A stretch of DNA of 64,000 nucleotides from assembly GCA_016786665.1 (NCBI GenBank), contig JAEUVZ010000033.1, forward strand, positions 1 through 64,000, written 5' to 3'. This DNA comes from Flavipsychrobacter sp. GTDB taxonomy: Bacteria; Bacteroidota; Bacteroidia; Chitinophagales; Chitinophagaceae. The stretch's first letter is position 1; each line of letters starts with the position of its first letter. The notes beneath the pieces are model-generated. The model saw only the letters and a program-made list of their open reading frames with translations, ran no database searches and was not told where the DNA came from. A program made the position numbers and the translations under genes. Below are positions 43,496 through 51,652 of the stretch, piece by piece.

Positions 43496-44155
43496 TTATA
43501 TTTTACCTAAAACTAAATATAAACCCTTTATTTTTTTTACGGGTATTTCAAAAGGTTCGTGTATCAGTCGTCCTTTCATTTGCCCCATTTCCCACGTTTC
43601 CGTATTGAAGGAGCAAGCCATGATATTACCACTATCAGCCTTTTGGATATTCTTTATAACCCGGTACTCAGACGTTTGAATAACATAATCTTCACCGTAC
43701 AAAATCAGGTCGCGGTCGGCGACTTCTTTATAGGCTATCTTATCCCGATTGTTATACTTCGGAGCCATACTGTCGTTATAAACATACATTGCCCCGGTAG
43801 CATCCCGGTATTGCCCTGCGTCTATCCATTCCACTGGCTCGGTCACGCCGTCCATGTTCGCCACTATCTGCCTTCCCCCGACAGCCCCTACGTCCCAAAG
43901 GGGTATTTTATGAACCTTCTTTTTGGATTTTCCATCGGGATAGATATTTCCTTCGCCAAAGGCTAACCAGCTCTTGTTTAGTCCAAACTCTAAGACCAGT
44001 TTATCCATGTAATCCTGGCTCAGACCGTTGCCTTTCCGCGCCCGGTGATAATAACTCACATCAGCCCCAATTCTAATCGCAACTTGCCTTCCAGAAAGGC
44101 TTTCCTCATTTTCCAACTCTTTTAATCTTTCACCCAATGCTATTTTATTAATCAT
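43496..44155 (-). CDS. S24/LexA-type phage repressor (HTH plus peptidase domain)
   Basis: The 219 residues have an N-terminal XRE-like helix-turn-helix (about 18-45; SGRQVAIRIGADVSYYHRARKG). A C-terminal S24 domain follows, with Ser129 in YVYNDSMAPKYNNRDKIAYKE (split as YNDSMAP) and a likely Lys168. The segment WDVGAVGG (88-94) before the peptidase domain may hold the self-cleavage site. It should repress the divergent phage genes until DNA damage triggers RecA-assisted cleavage. Start 44155 is preferred to the longer frame, which runs into the promoter. The CBASS genes follow within 10 bp, so the repressor and defence genes form one transcription unit. Confidence 0.88.
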   Translation of the reverse strand: MINKIALGERLKELENEESLSGRQVAIRIGADVSYYHRARKGNGLSQDYMDKLVLEFGLNKSWLAFGEGNIYPDGKSKKKVHKIPLWDVGAVGGRQIVANMDGVTEPVEWIDAGQYRDATGAMYVYNDSMAPKYNNRDKIAYKEVADRDLILYGEDYVIQTSEYRVIKNIQKADSGNIMACSFNTETWEMGQMKGRLIHEPFEIPVKKIKGLYLVLGKI

Positions 44156-44185
44156 ATCGGTTATTTGTTGTGGAAAAATATTGCA

Positions 44186-44264
44186 CAAAGGTAGTACAAA
44201 ACTTAGACTAAATAGTCCATAATTTTACGCCCACTTTTGTAAAGCAAGTCCAAAGAAAGGACTA
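44186..44264. promoter_or_regulatory. Divergent control region: repressor promoter and candidate operators
   Basis: On the minus strand TACCTTTG (44186-44193) is a good -7 element for the repressor. Twelve bases upstream lies the 12-bp palindrome GACTA-AA-TAGTC (44206-44217), in the spacer or -33 region. A second inverted repeat, AGTCC-N7-GGACT (44247-44263), lies on the plus-strand gene side. Both share AGTC/GACT half-sites and are candidate repressor operators. A weak plus-strand -7, CACTTTTG, lies at 44232-44239. Confidence 0.5.
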
Positions 44265-44292
44265 AACCGGAAAACAACAAAAAATTTAAAAC

Positions 44293-44973
44293 ATGGGATT
44301 AGGAAACAACAGCTCGTCCAAGACTTATTTAGGAATTAAAGAGGGTAAGATTGCCCACCGCAGGGGTGACAATACTACGGATTATTACGATCATATTACC
44401 GGCTATCTGACAGATGCTTACATAAAAGAGGACGGCAAATTCGGGCGGGAGCTTCATTTGACTATCCGCGACGGTCAGGATTTATATGTGTTACAAATGA
44501 GGCTGGAAAGCGGATATGCCCGCGCCTTTATGCGCGTGGTGAAAAACGCTGCGCTTGCCGAACTTATAACCATTGTTCCGATGTACAAGGTAACGGAGGA
44601 AAGCCAGCAGGCAGGTATGATCGTCATGCAAAACGGTACAGCCCTTAAATGGTTCTATACCCGTAATAATCCTAACGGTCTGCCGGAACTGGAGCCCTGC
44701 AAAATGAAAGACCCCAAGACCGGGAAACTGGTGGACGGTTGGGACAATACCAAGCAAATGGAGTTCCTCGTAAACATGCTCAATACCGAAATACGCCCGG
44801 TTCTTACACCGGCGAAGGTGGGCATTGTCAGGGAGAACGTAGCGGCGGTGCAATCCGCAGGGAATAGCGGCAACGAGGTACAGGCAACTAATGAAATGTA
44901 TGCGGCTTGGCATCATGACCAGCAACGCCGCCAGTTTGCGGAAAGCCACAACCCGGACGACTTGCCCTTTTAA
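44293..44973 (+). CDS. Phage SSB-like protein with acidic C-terminal tip
   Basis: I do not recognise a named family for the 226 residues. The first 110 residues are beta-rich and could form an OB fold (YDHITGYLTDAYIKEDGKFGRELHLTI). The protein ends NPDDLPF after a Gln/Arg-rich disordered linker. A terminal DDxPF is the hallmark of single-stranded DNA-binding proteins, which use it to recruit partner proteins. It is the first plus-strand gene after the repressor control region, the usual place for early replication genes. An SSB role is inferred from the tail and location. Confidence 0.65.
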   Translation: MGLGNNSSSKTYLGIKEGKIAHRRGDNTTDYYDHITGYLTDAYIKEDGKFGRELHLTIRDGQDLYVLQMRLESGYARAFMRVVKNAALAELITIVPMYKVTEESQQAGMIVMQNGTALKWFYTRNNPNGLPELEPCKMKDPKTGKLVDGWDNTKQMEFLVNMLNTEIRPVLTPAKVGIVRENVAAVQSAGNSGNEVQATNEMYAAWHHDQQRRQFAESHNPDDLPF

Positions 44974-45158
44974 TGTATTACATAGTGCTGGAGGACATAC
45001 TATCCGTTTACAAGAAAAAGAATAAGCCAATAGTATATGCGGTGAAAGGGGAAATGGTCGGGCTTATTTCAAGGAGTGATAATGTGGTGATAGCGGAGAG
45101 AAAAAACGGTGACCGTTTCCCTGCCCTTGTGGCAAAGCTGCAAGAGAAAACAGAATGA
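44973..45158 (+). CDS. Hypothetical small phage protein, 61 aa
   Basis: The start codon overlaps the SSB-like stop codon by one base, suggesting translational coupling. The chain is basic and beta-rich (VYAVKGEMVGLISRSDNVVIAE). No domain is recognised. Confidence 0.55.
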   Translation: MYYIVLEDILSVYKKKNKPIVYAVKGEMVGLISRSDNVVIAERKNGDRFPALVAKLQEKTE

Positions 45159-45185
45159 ATTTTAAAACAAAAAATAATAGGAGTA

Positions 45186-45410
45186 GTGTTTACAGATGTA
45201 AGTAATAGCATTCCGGTGCTGCTTTATGATTGTAGCCTTCCACTGGAGAAGCGAAGGGAAAACAAAAAGGAATTTCCAAGTATCAGAAAGGCACAGGACT
45301 TTTTGGGGATTAGCAGGAAACAGGCAATAAGTGCCGCGCACAAACAAAAGCGCGTATTCAGTCCAAAGTTTGAGAGGGAGTTTGCAGTGAGGATTAAGTC
45401 AGGAGGATAG
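45186..45410 (+). CDS. Hypothetical small phage protein with NUMOD-like helix
   Basis: A GTG-started frame of 74 residues. SIRKAQDFLGISRKQAISAA resembles a NUMOD1/HTH-type DNA-binding helix pair, followed by a Lys-rich end. No ATG lies in the usable part of the frame. It lies 27 bp after the previous gene and next to the following HTH gene. DNA binding is inferred only from this motif. Confidence 0.5.
   Translation: MFTDVSNSIPVLLYDCSLPLEKRRENKKEFPSIRKAQDFLGISRKQAISAAHKQKRVFSPKFEREFAVRIKSGG
45401..45406 (+). promoter_or_regulatory. Strong Shine-Dalgarno site (AGGAGG) before the HTH gene
   Basis: AGGAGG lies 4 bp before ATG 45411. Host genes in this window rarely have such a site, so it marks the phage-type translation signals of this block and fixes the start. 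Confidence 0.7.
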
Positions 45411-45668
45411 ATGAACAATGAAGTGCAGGATGGCGTAAGAGCGAGCCAGAATGAAAAGGTGAAGCAGCATTTAGTGAGTGGTAAAACGATTACGCCGTTG
45501 GAGGCACTTAGCCTGTACGGATGCCTGCGCCTCGGCGCACGTATCTGGGATTTAAGACGTAAACATGGCTTGCCCGTAGTGACGGAAATTGTGAAGGGAG
45601 AGCAGGGCAAGCATTACGCTAAGTATTCCATACCCCAGGAGAAACCCACAGGGATTGTGAAAGGATGA
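45411..45668 (+). CDS. Helix-turn-helix domain protein (HTH_39-like)
   Basis: The 85 residues contain NEKVKQHLVSGKTITPLEALSLYGCLRLGARIWDLRRKHG read in two halves, matching the HTH_39 pattern of small phage DNA-binding proteins. It follows a strong Shine-Dalgarno site. It is probably a regulator or a replication-associated DNA binder in the early region. It lies directly after the GTG-started gene, with no gap. Confidence 0.75.
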   Translation: MNNEVQDGVRASQNEKVKQHLVSGKTITPLEALSLYGCLRLGARIWDLRRKHGLPVVTEIVKGEQGKHYAKYSIPQEKPTGIVKG

Positions 45669-45712
45669 GAAGGGAATGCGGGTAATTATTCCGCCGCGCC
45701 GGTAGTGAGCCG

Positions 45713-45840
45713 GTATATACAGCAGATGAGCGATAGATAAGAAGATGAGTAGAGCGTGTATATACCCTCACCCGTGCCGCGCGGGATAAATCAAATTCAC
45801 AACCATTACAGGCTAAGTGTAACCACTATATGCGGTTACA
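45713..45840. repeat. Inverted-repeat-rich region before the replication genes
   Basis: Ten-bp arms GGTATATACA (45713-45722) and TGTATATACC (45758-45767) are exact inverted repeats 35 bp apart. A second pair, TGTAACC (45818-45824) and GGTTACA (45834-45840), lies nearby. No gene fits in 45669-45891. The position just ahead of the replisome organiser would suit a phage origin or a regulatory site; this is inference. Confidence 0.5.
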
Positions 45841-45891
45841 TTTTGTCGTGCGTATAAGTGAGGAGTATAACATAAAAGGAAACTAAAGACG

Positions 45892-46857
45892 ATGGCAAAT
45901 AAATTACCGTACATACCGATTTATATCGGCGACATTTTAAAGGATTGGGGGCATTTGCCGCTCGACCTTTTTGGTGCTGCCCATAAGTTGCTGTACCGTA
46001 TGTGGGATAGTAAGCAGAAGGGAAAAATTTGCTACGATTTTGCTTCATACGGAACCATGCTCGGCGTACCTGAAGCGGAAGCAAAAAGAATAGTTGAAAA
46101 ACTAACCTCCGGCGACGAGCCGGTTTTCAATAAAGAAGTAGAAGGGGAATATACAAGGCTGATTAACCGGCGTATGGTTCGGGAAGCCGCGTTGAGCGCA
46201 ACCCGCAGCGATTCCGGCAGCAAAGGCGGAACCAAACGTCAGGCAAAAGCCAAGCAAAAAAACGCGGCGCAGGAAGATTTTGCTAATGATTTGCTTGAAA
46301 ATAAATCAAGCAAACCGCAAGCAAAAGTCAAGCAAATCCCTGAATATGATATTGAAAATGAAAATGACTTTGAAAGTGAAAATGAAAATCATTTTGAAAA
46401 GTCTGAAAAACTTTCTGCGGGAAAATCAAAAAGCGAACCTCCCGGAATAGCCCTGCCCTTCGACAGCGAGGCGTTTGTGCGGCATTGGGAATGGTGGCGG
46501 CAGTACAAGCGGGAGCAGTTCAGCTTCAGGTACAAGTCCGTCGTAACCGAACAGGCGGCGTTGAATGACCTCACCAAAATCGCTAACGGTGATGAAGTAA
46601 CTGCAATCGGGATTATTCAGCAATCCATTGCCAACGGCTGGAAGGGCTTTTTCGCCATCAAGGCGGACGCAAACGCGCCGCCGGGAAAAGAAAAGAAGGG
46701 CGTGTTCCAGGCAAATCTGGAAGCTAATATCGAAACCAAAAAAATGTTGAGGAAGATGTATGAAAACGGCGCATTTGATCACTACGAACAACAACGGGCA
46801 GAGCTTCTCCGTCGCGGTACGCGAGCAGGAAACGGCGTTGAAGCAACTGCTACCTGA
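45892..46857 (+). CDS. DUF1376 phage replication organiser
   Basis: The first 100 residues (LPYIPIYIGDILKDWGHLPLDLFGAAHKLLYRMW in parts) are the DUF1376 winged-helix domain of phage replication initiators. A long, low-complexity Lys/Glu/Asn linker (about 110-190, FESENENHFEKSEK) follows. A C-terminal domain then begins EAFVRHWEWWRQYK and includes IIQQSIANGWKGFFAIK. The protein probably binds the phage origin and loads the host helicase. The end overlaps the next gene by 98 nt. Confidence 0.82.
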   Translation: MANKLPYIPIYIGDILKDWGHLPLDLFGAAHKLLYRMWDSKQKGKICYDFASYGTMLGVPEAEAKRIVEKLTSGDEPVFNKEVEGEYTRLINRRMVREAALSATRSDSGSKGGTKRQAKAKQKNAAQEDFANDLLENKSSKPQAKVKQIPEYDIENENDFESENENHFEKSEKLSAGKSKSEPPGIALPFDSEAFVRHWEWWRQYKREQFSFRYKSVVTEQAALNDLTKIANGDEVTAIGIIQQSIANGWKGFFAIKADANAPPGKEKKGVFQANLEANIETKKMLRKMYENGAFDHYEQQRAELLRRGTRAGNGVEATAT

Positions 46858-47650
46858 GGAAAGAAAAATTATTGAGGCGGGATTAAAACCTACGCTGGCA
46901 AAGTCATACGCAATGGACGTTTTAGAGCAGTTGACCGATACGGTGAACATGGCGTTCAGCCTGAGCGGGCAAAAGCCGGATAACGGGAATGAACTAATTA
47001 TCGTCAATGAATTGTACGCGAAACTGATGGAAACCTACCCGCATTGCACAATGGATGAAGTACGGACGGCAATCCGCAACGGCGTGTTTGATGAGTACGG
47101 GGAATACTACGGGCTGAATGTAAAAACGTTTGTGATGTTCATACGCTCTTACCTGTTCTCCGAGCAACGCAAAGCGGCAAAGGCGGCGTTTGATGCAGCA
47201 CGTAGGAAAGAGGATAAACCGAAAGCACCCGCACCGCCCTATTGGGAGGATAGTTACTGGACGGAGGAACGCATCGCCCAATGGAGGGATATAACGGAAA
47301 GCTGTTATCGCTGGTATTGCGAGAACTCCTTACTAAGCGGCTTTATACAGGAAGGCTGTTACTGGCTGCTGAAAAGAAGCGGTGCAATAGATATGCCGGA
47401 CGGTTACAGGACGGAGCTTATCCTACGCGCTAAACAGGCAATAAGGGCTGAACTGGTCAGGAATGATGAAAAAAAGCACATGAGCGAAATCAAAGAAACG
47501 CTGGAGCAATTACAGGATGTGGATAGTTACCCGGACTTAAAACGGCAGGTACATTACCGCGCCAAAAGACTGGCGGTGCTGGACTATTTCGCTACGCTGC
47601 AAAAGAAAGAACGGACAATGGTATTTACAGAAAATGAAACTAACGGGTAA
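46760..47650 (+). CDS. Phage replication-region protein, 296 aa
   Basis: No firm family. It starts 98 nt inside the DUF1376 gene, and its ATG context is plausible, so it is translated in a different frame. The middle part (AKLMETYPHCTMDEVRTAIRNGVFDEYGEYYGLNVKTFVMFIRSYLFSEQRKAA, in parts) resembles helical regions of helicase-loader-associated phage proteins. Its position between the replication organiser and the tail gene fits a replication role. It ends where the next gene starts (ATG at 47650). Confidence 0.6.
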   Translation: MKTAHLITTNNNGQSFSVAVREQETALKQLLPEERKIIEAGLKPTLAKSYAMDVLEQLTDTVNMAFSLSGQKPDNGNELIIVNELYAKLMETYPHCTMDEVRTAIRNGVFDEYGEYYGLNVKTFVMFIRSYLFSEQRKAAKAAFDAARRKEDKPKAPAPPYWEDSYWTEERIAQWRDITESCYRWYCENSLLSGFIQEGCYWLLKRSGAIDMPDGYRTELILRAKQAIRAELVRNDEKKHMSEIKETLEQLQDVDSYPDLKRQVHYRAKRLAVLDYFATLQKKERTMVFTENETNG

Positions 47651-48330
47651 TGCGCGTCAACGTTGATAAGACCATACAGGATTTACAAAAGGAATTTGCT
47701 CACCTGAGTAAAGAACAAATGAACAAAGCCGCCGCAAGAGCCATTAACCGCACGTTGCTGAAAGGACGAACGGAAGCGCGTAAGGCGGTAAAGGTGGAGT
47801 ATAATATCCCGCAGAAAAACCTGAACGGTATTAAAAACAAAAATGCCTTTCCCTCTTTTCTGGAAGGATATATCACGGCAAGCGCAAAGCCTATACCAAT
47901 GGACGCTTTCTCGCCCAGGTTTGAAACCAGTACCGGCAGTATCAGTATTTCCCGTAAGGGCGTACAGAAAACAAAGGACTACAAACGGGCAAAGAAAAAT
48001 CCGGGCAAAGGTGTAAGCGTTGAGGTAAAGAAAGGACAACGGGAGGTAGTACCCTATGCGTTTATGATTAAAGGCGCAAAGCCGCGTGTTTTTGCGCGTG
48101 GTAAGTATAAGATGGGCGGAGGTAGCTTCGGCTTCATACAGCGCAACAAAAGGGAGAACAAGAGCGGTAATGATACACCTATCAAGCCGCTTATATCCGT
48201 AACCGTTCACGGTGCTGTTATCAACGACAATGTACGGCAGCGTATCAGGAACATAATAGATGAAAACTTTGAAAAGGACATGCGACATGAAATCAGATAC
48301 CTCATTAGCAAAATGCACGGCGGTGCGTAG
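47650..48330 (+). CDS. Phage minor tail protein Z-like (Minor_tail_Z)
   Basis: The 226 residues have AAARAINRTLLKGRTEARKAVKVEYNIPQKNLN in two parts, the hallmark of prophage minor tail protein Z. The mid-protein basic segment and C-terminal helix (ENFEKDMRHEIRYLISKM) fit the family. Tail genes normally follow the capsid, yet here it lies upstream of the terminase. It begins at the stop of the previous gene and is followed by a GC-rich gap. Confidence 0.78.
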   Translation: MRVNVDKTIQDLQKEFAHLSKEQMNKAAARAINRTLLKGRTEARKAVKVEYNIPQKNLNGIKNKNAFPSFLEGYITASAKPIPMDAFSPRFETSTGSISISRKGVQKTKDYKRAKKNPGKGVSVEVKKGQREVVPYAFMIKGAKPRVFARGKYKMGGGSFGFIQRNKRENKSGNDTPIKPLISVTVHGAVINDNVRQRIRNIIDENFEKDMRHEIRYLISKMHGGA

Positions 48331-48491
48331 GGCGCGGAGGGCAGGCAGGGCTGCAGGCAGAGCCGGGGGCGGTCTGGTTCCCCCTCACCTGCTTGTCTTG
48401 CGGCTACCCTGAGCCCCAAGAAAAAGTTAGCGATAGAGATTTCACAGGTTCGCGAACCACAGCAGAAAAACGCGAACGCTTTTATGACAAA
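48331..48491. other. GC-rich gap between the tail Z and small terminase genes
   Basis: No gene. Bases 48331-48420 are strikingly G/C-rich (GCAGGGCTGCAGGCAGAGCC and similar) against an otherwise balanced phage segment. A frame running into the terminase gene from 48393 is not supported by a good start. The region could be a packaging or pause site; this is not shown. Confidence 0.4.
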
Positions 48492-49061
48492 ATGGCAAAA
48501 AACGAAAACACAGTATCCATAAGAGAATACGCCCGCAGCAAAGGCGTAAGCGATACTACCGTGCGCAAAGCCATCAAGTCGCGTAAAATCAATGCCGGGT
48601 ATGATGCAGCAACAAAAAAGATCATACCGGAAATAGCCGACAGGGAATGGGGCGACACCATTGTTCAGGTAACACCCGAAAGCGTACCGGCGGACAAACC
48701 GGTTGCGAACACTGCGAACACGGAGCCAGGTGCGCAGGAAATTACCGGCGACAGCATTTTTCTCGACAAGGACGAGACTTATGCCGAAGCATTAAGAAAA
48801 GACCTCATTATAAAAGCCAACCTGAATGCGCTGAAGCTGCGCATGAAAGAAGGCGAGGTCGTAGAAAAAAGTAAAGTGTACAAAGAACTGTTTGCCCTCG
48901 GTAAACAAATCAGGCTGCGCTTCCAGTCCATACCCGACCGGGTCATTGACGACGTACTGGCGGCAACCGGAAGGAATGAGGCGCACCTGATATTATTTAA
49001 CGCAATTACCGACGTACTGGAGGAACTGACAGGCATCGGGGAAAATGATTTGAAAATTTAG
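48492..49061 (+). CDS. Phage terminase small subunit (Nu1-like HTH)
   Basis: The 189 residues start MAKNENTVSIREYARSKGVS, a winged helix-turn-helix that recognises packaging sites. A linker and a C-terminal helical domain follow (SKVYKELFALGKQIRLRFQSIPDRVIDDVLAA), typical of Nu1/Phage_Nu1-like small terminases. It acts with the large subunit at 49746. Start 48492 is chosen because upstream in-frame residues lie in the GC-rich gap and match nothing. Confidence 0.78.
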   Translation: MAKNENTVSIREYARSKGVSDTTVRKAIKSRKINAGYDAATKKIIPEIADREWGDTIVQVTPESVPADKPVANTANTEPGAQEITGDSIFLDKDETYAEALRKDLIIKANLNALKLRMKEGEVVEKSKVYKELFALGKQIRLRFQSIPDRVIDDVLAATGRNEAHLILFNAITDVLEELTGIGENDLKI

Positions 49062-49064
49062 ACT

Positions 49065-49640
49065 ATGGAACATATACAGAAACGAGCAGGTTTAGGACAC
49101 CTTATGGTGGACATTGAAACAATGGGCGAAGGCTCTAACGCGGTTATCTGCTCCATTGGAGCGGTGGAGTTTGAAATCAATACAGGGGAAACGCGCTCCG
49201 TATTTTACCGCAAGGTGGATTTACAGTCCTGCCTCGACGCGGGATTGACCGTTGACGGCTCGACCATAAAATGGTGGCTGCAACAAAACGCGGAAGCGCA
49301 AAAGGAAATTACCGGCGGCGGTGCGGTATCTATTCAACAGGCGTTAAAAGACTTCAGCGAATTTATCTCCTGCGGCGTGGATACCTTAAAGCTATGGAGC
49401 AACGGAAAACATTTTGATATGTCCCGTTTGGCGGATGCTTACAAAGTATGCCGTATGGAGATACCGTGGAAGTTTTACAACGTGCGGGATTGCAGGACGC
49501 TGGTGGAGGTGATGCCGGAAATAAAGCGTGGCATACAAAGAGCGGGTGTTGCGCATCATGCGCTGGACGATTGTTTGCACCAGATAAAATATTGCTCGGC
49601 TATATGGCAGTACATGAATAAAAACCTTGTACGCGCCTAA
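49065..49640 (+). CDS. Phage 3'-5' exonuclease (DEDDh, exodeoxyribonuclease VIII-like)
   Basis: The DEDDh fold is visible. The first acidic pair lies in LMVDIETMG (Asp17, Glu19 approximately), the middle Asp in NGKHFDMSRL, and the last motif in AHHALDDCLHQIKY, which supplies the His and Asp. The 191-residue length fits 3'-5' exonucleases of the Rv2179c/ExoVIII-like group. It starts 3 bp after the small terminase stop and sits among packaging genes, which is unusual for a recombination-type nuclease. Confidence 0.85.
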   Translation: MEHIQKRAGLGHLMVDIETMGEGSNAVICSIGAVEFEINTGETRSVFYRKVDLQSCLDAGLTVDGSTIKWWLQQNAEAQKEITGGGAVSIQQALKDFSEFISCGVDTLKLWSNGKHFDMSRLADAYKVCRMEIPWKFYNVRDCRTLVEVMPEIKRGIQRAGVAHHALDDCLHQIKYCSAIWQYMNKNLVRA

Positions 49641-49745
49641 GCCGGTGGATAGTAGTTTGTAATAGTAGCTTGTTGTTGTGAAGGCTTGCCTTAGCCGTAG
49701 AAATTAGTTAGGCGGTATTACCGCTTGTGAAGATTGGAATAGTGA

Positions 49746-51620
49746 ATGTGGGAAATAATTAAGGGCTTTATAGACGGGCTAAGACCGGAGCCGAGGTTAA
49801 GCGTGTCACAATGGGCGGATAAGTGCCGGGTATTATCAACAATCAGTACTGCGGAACCGGGTGTATGGCGTACCAGCCGTACACCCTACCTGCGGGAGAT
49901 TATGGATAAGCTCAGCGTAAGCGACGCGGTGCAGGAGGTCATCGTGATGAAGGGGGCGCAGGTAGGTCTTACTGAGGCGGGGAACAACTGGATAGGTTAT
50001 ACCATAGAGGTATCACCCTGTCCGTTTCTGGCGGTGCAGCCGACAAAGGACATGGCAGAGCGGAACTCGAAAATCCGTATCCAGCCCATGATCGAGGCGG
50101 CTCCAACGTTGGCGGCGAAAATCAAACCGGCGCGTTCAAGAGATAGCGGTAACACCATCCTTAAAAAAGAATTTCCGGGCGGCATACTGGTCATGACCGG
50201 GGCAAATTCAGCGTCCGGTTTACGCTCCATGCCAGCGCGTAACGTCTTTTTAGATGAGGTGGACGCTTACCCGTTGGATTTGGATGGTGAAGGTAGCCCG
50301 ATAGATTTGGCAAAGGCGCGTACCCGCACCTTTCCGAAGAAGAAGATATTCATTATCTCCACGCCGACCATTGAAGGACAGAGCATCATCGAGGCGCAGT
50401 TCTTGGAAACCGACCAGCGTTACTATTTCGTGCCTTGCCCTCATTGCGGTGGTATGCAGGTATTACGCTTCGGGCAGTTGCGGTACAAGCCGGGCAAATA
50501 TGATAACGTTACTTATGAATGCGAGCATTGCGCGGAGCAGATACATGAGCGGATTAAAACAAAAATGCTTGCTGCCGGTCAGTGGATAGCCACCGCGCCG
50601 GAAAAAGCGAACTACTACAAAGTAGGTTATCATATCAGCTCTATGTACTCGCCTTACGGCTGGTATAGTTGGGCGAACGCTGCGGAGGATTACGAAAAGT
50701 GCAAAACGGATATACCCAAACTCAAAACGTTTGTGAATACCGTTTTAGGGGAAACGTGGAAAGAGGAAGGCGACGCGCCGGATTGGGAGCTGGTGTATAA
50801 CAAGCGGGAAAGCTACGCTCAGAATACGTTAAGCAATGATGTTGCATTTCTTACCGCAGGCGTGGACATTCAGAAAGACCGCATAGAGCTGGAGATCGTC
50901 GGATGGGGAAAGGGTAAGCAGTCCTGGTCTGTTGATTACCGTGTATTGTTAGGCAATACAAGCGGAGAGAATGCCCCGGTATGGCAGCAGCTTGCGGAGG
51001 TATTGAATGAAACATGGGAGCGGGAGGACGGCGCGTTATTGGGCATCCGTATTATGGCTGTGGATAGTGGTTATAATACCAGTGAAGTGTACGCCTTTTG
51101 CCGCAAGTATGACCCTTCGCGTGTAGTGCCAACGAAAGGACAGGAGGCGCAGAGCATCATGGTATCAACGCCCCGCGCGGTGGATATATCAAGGAAGGGC
51201 AAGGCTATAAACGGTATCAAGGTGCGGCACGTAGGTATATCCATTATCAAAAGCGAATTGTACGGCTGGTTACGCCTGCAATGCCACGAGGACGGCACTT
51301 ATCCAAATGGCTATTGCCATTTCCCGCAGTATGACGCGCATTACTTTAAAGGATTGACCGCCGAAAAACTGGAACTGAAAAAAGTACGCGGCTTTGATAA
51401 GTATATGTGGGTAAAGAAGTATGAGCGTAACGAGCCGTTAGACTGCCGCGTGTATGCCCGCGCTGCAGCCAACATGATGGGCCTGGATAATTGGAATGAA
51501 CAACAGTGGAAAAAATTTTTATTGAGTGTACAAAACTTTTCAAAGAAAAAAACTACAATAGTTGACCCTGAAATAAACCCTGTCACAAAGAAGAAGAAAA
51601 GGAGTTCGTTTTGGGATTAG
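49746..51620 (+). CDS. Phage terminase large subunit, GpA family
   Basis: The 624 residues match lambda GpA-type packaging motors. The P-loop-like KGAQVGLTE lies at 69-77, Walker B VFLDEVDA at 167-174, and the coupling motif IISTPTIEG follows. A zinc-finger-like region has CPHCGG and CEHC. The C-terminal nuclease domain carries AGVDIQKDRIELEIVGW and VDSGYNTSEVY. It cuts concatemeric DNA and pumps it into the prohead. It belongs with the small terminase, gpW-like joiner and portal. Bases 49641-49745 before it hold no gene. Confidence 0.93.
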   Translation: MWEIIKGFIDGLRPEPRLSVSQWADKCRVLSTISTAEPGVWRTSRTPYLREIMDKLSVSDAVQEVIVMKGAQVGLTEAGNNWIGYTIEVSPCPFLAVQPTKDMAERNSKIRIQPMIEAAPTLAAKIKPARSRDSGNTILKKEFPGGILVMTGANSASGLRSMPARNVFLDEVDAYPLDLDGEGSPIDLAKARTRTFPKKKIFIISTPTIEGQSIIEAQFLETDQRYYFVPCPHCGGMQVLRFGQLRYKPGKYDNVTYECEHCAEQIHERIKTKMLAAGQWIATAPEKANYYKVGYHISSMYSPYGWYSWANAAEDYEKCKTDIPKLKTFVNTVLGETWKEEGDAPDWELVYNKRESYAQNTLSNDVAFLTAGVDIQKDRIELEIVGWGKGKQSWSVDYRVLLGNTSGENAPVWQQLAEVLNETWEREDGALLGIRIMAVDSGYNTSEVYAFCRKYDPSRVVPTKGQEAQSIMVSTPRAVDISRKGKAINGIKVRHVGISIIKSELYGWLRLQCHEDGTYPNGYCHFPQYDAHYFKGLTAEKLELKKVRGFDKYMWVKKYERNEPLDCRVYARAAANMMGLDNWNEQQWKKFLLSVQNFSKKKTTIVDPEINPVTKKKKRSSFWD

Positions 51621-51640
51621 TGAATAGATAGAAGAACAAA

Positions 51641-51646
51641 GGAGGA
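51641..51646 (+). promoter_or_regulatory. Shine-Dalgarno site (GGAGGA) before the DnaA-like gene
   Basis: GGAGGA lies 6 bp upstream of ATG 51653 and fixes that start. Confidence 0.6.
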
Positions 51647-51652
51647 AGCCAC

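Noticed and set aside
41006-44155. CBASS type II or III with ubiquitin-like or HORMA accessories
   Set aside because: The third gene has no E1/E2, JAB, HORMA or TRIP13 motif; it is better described as an unknown with an Rx4H motif.
48393-48491. N-terminal extension of the small terminase
   Set aside because: The extra 33 residues come from the GC-rich gap, match nothing, and precede a good ATG at 48492 beginning the HTH domain.
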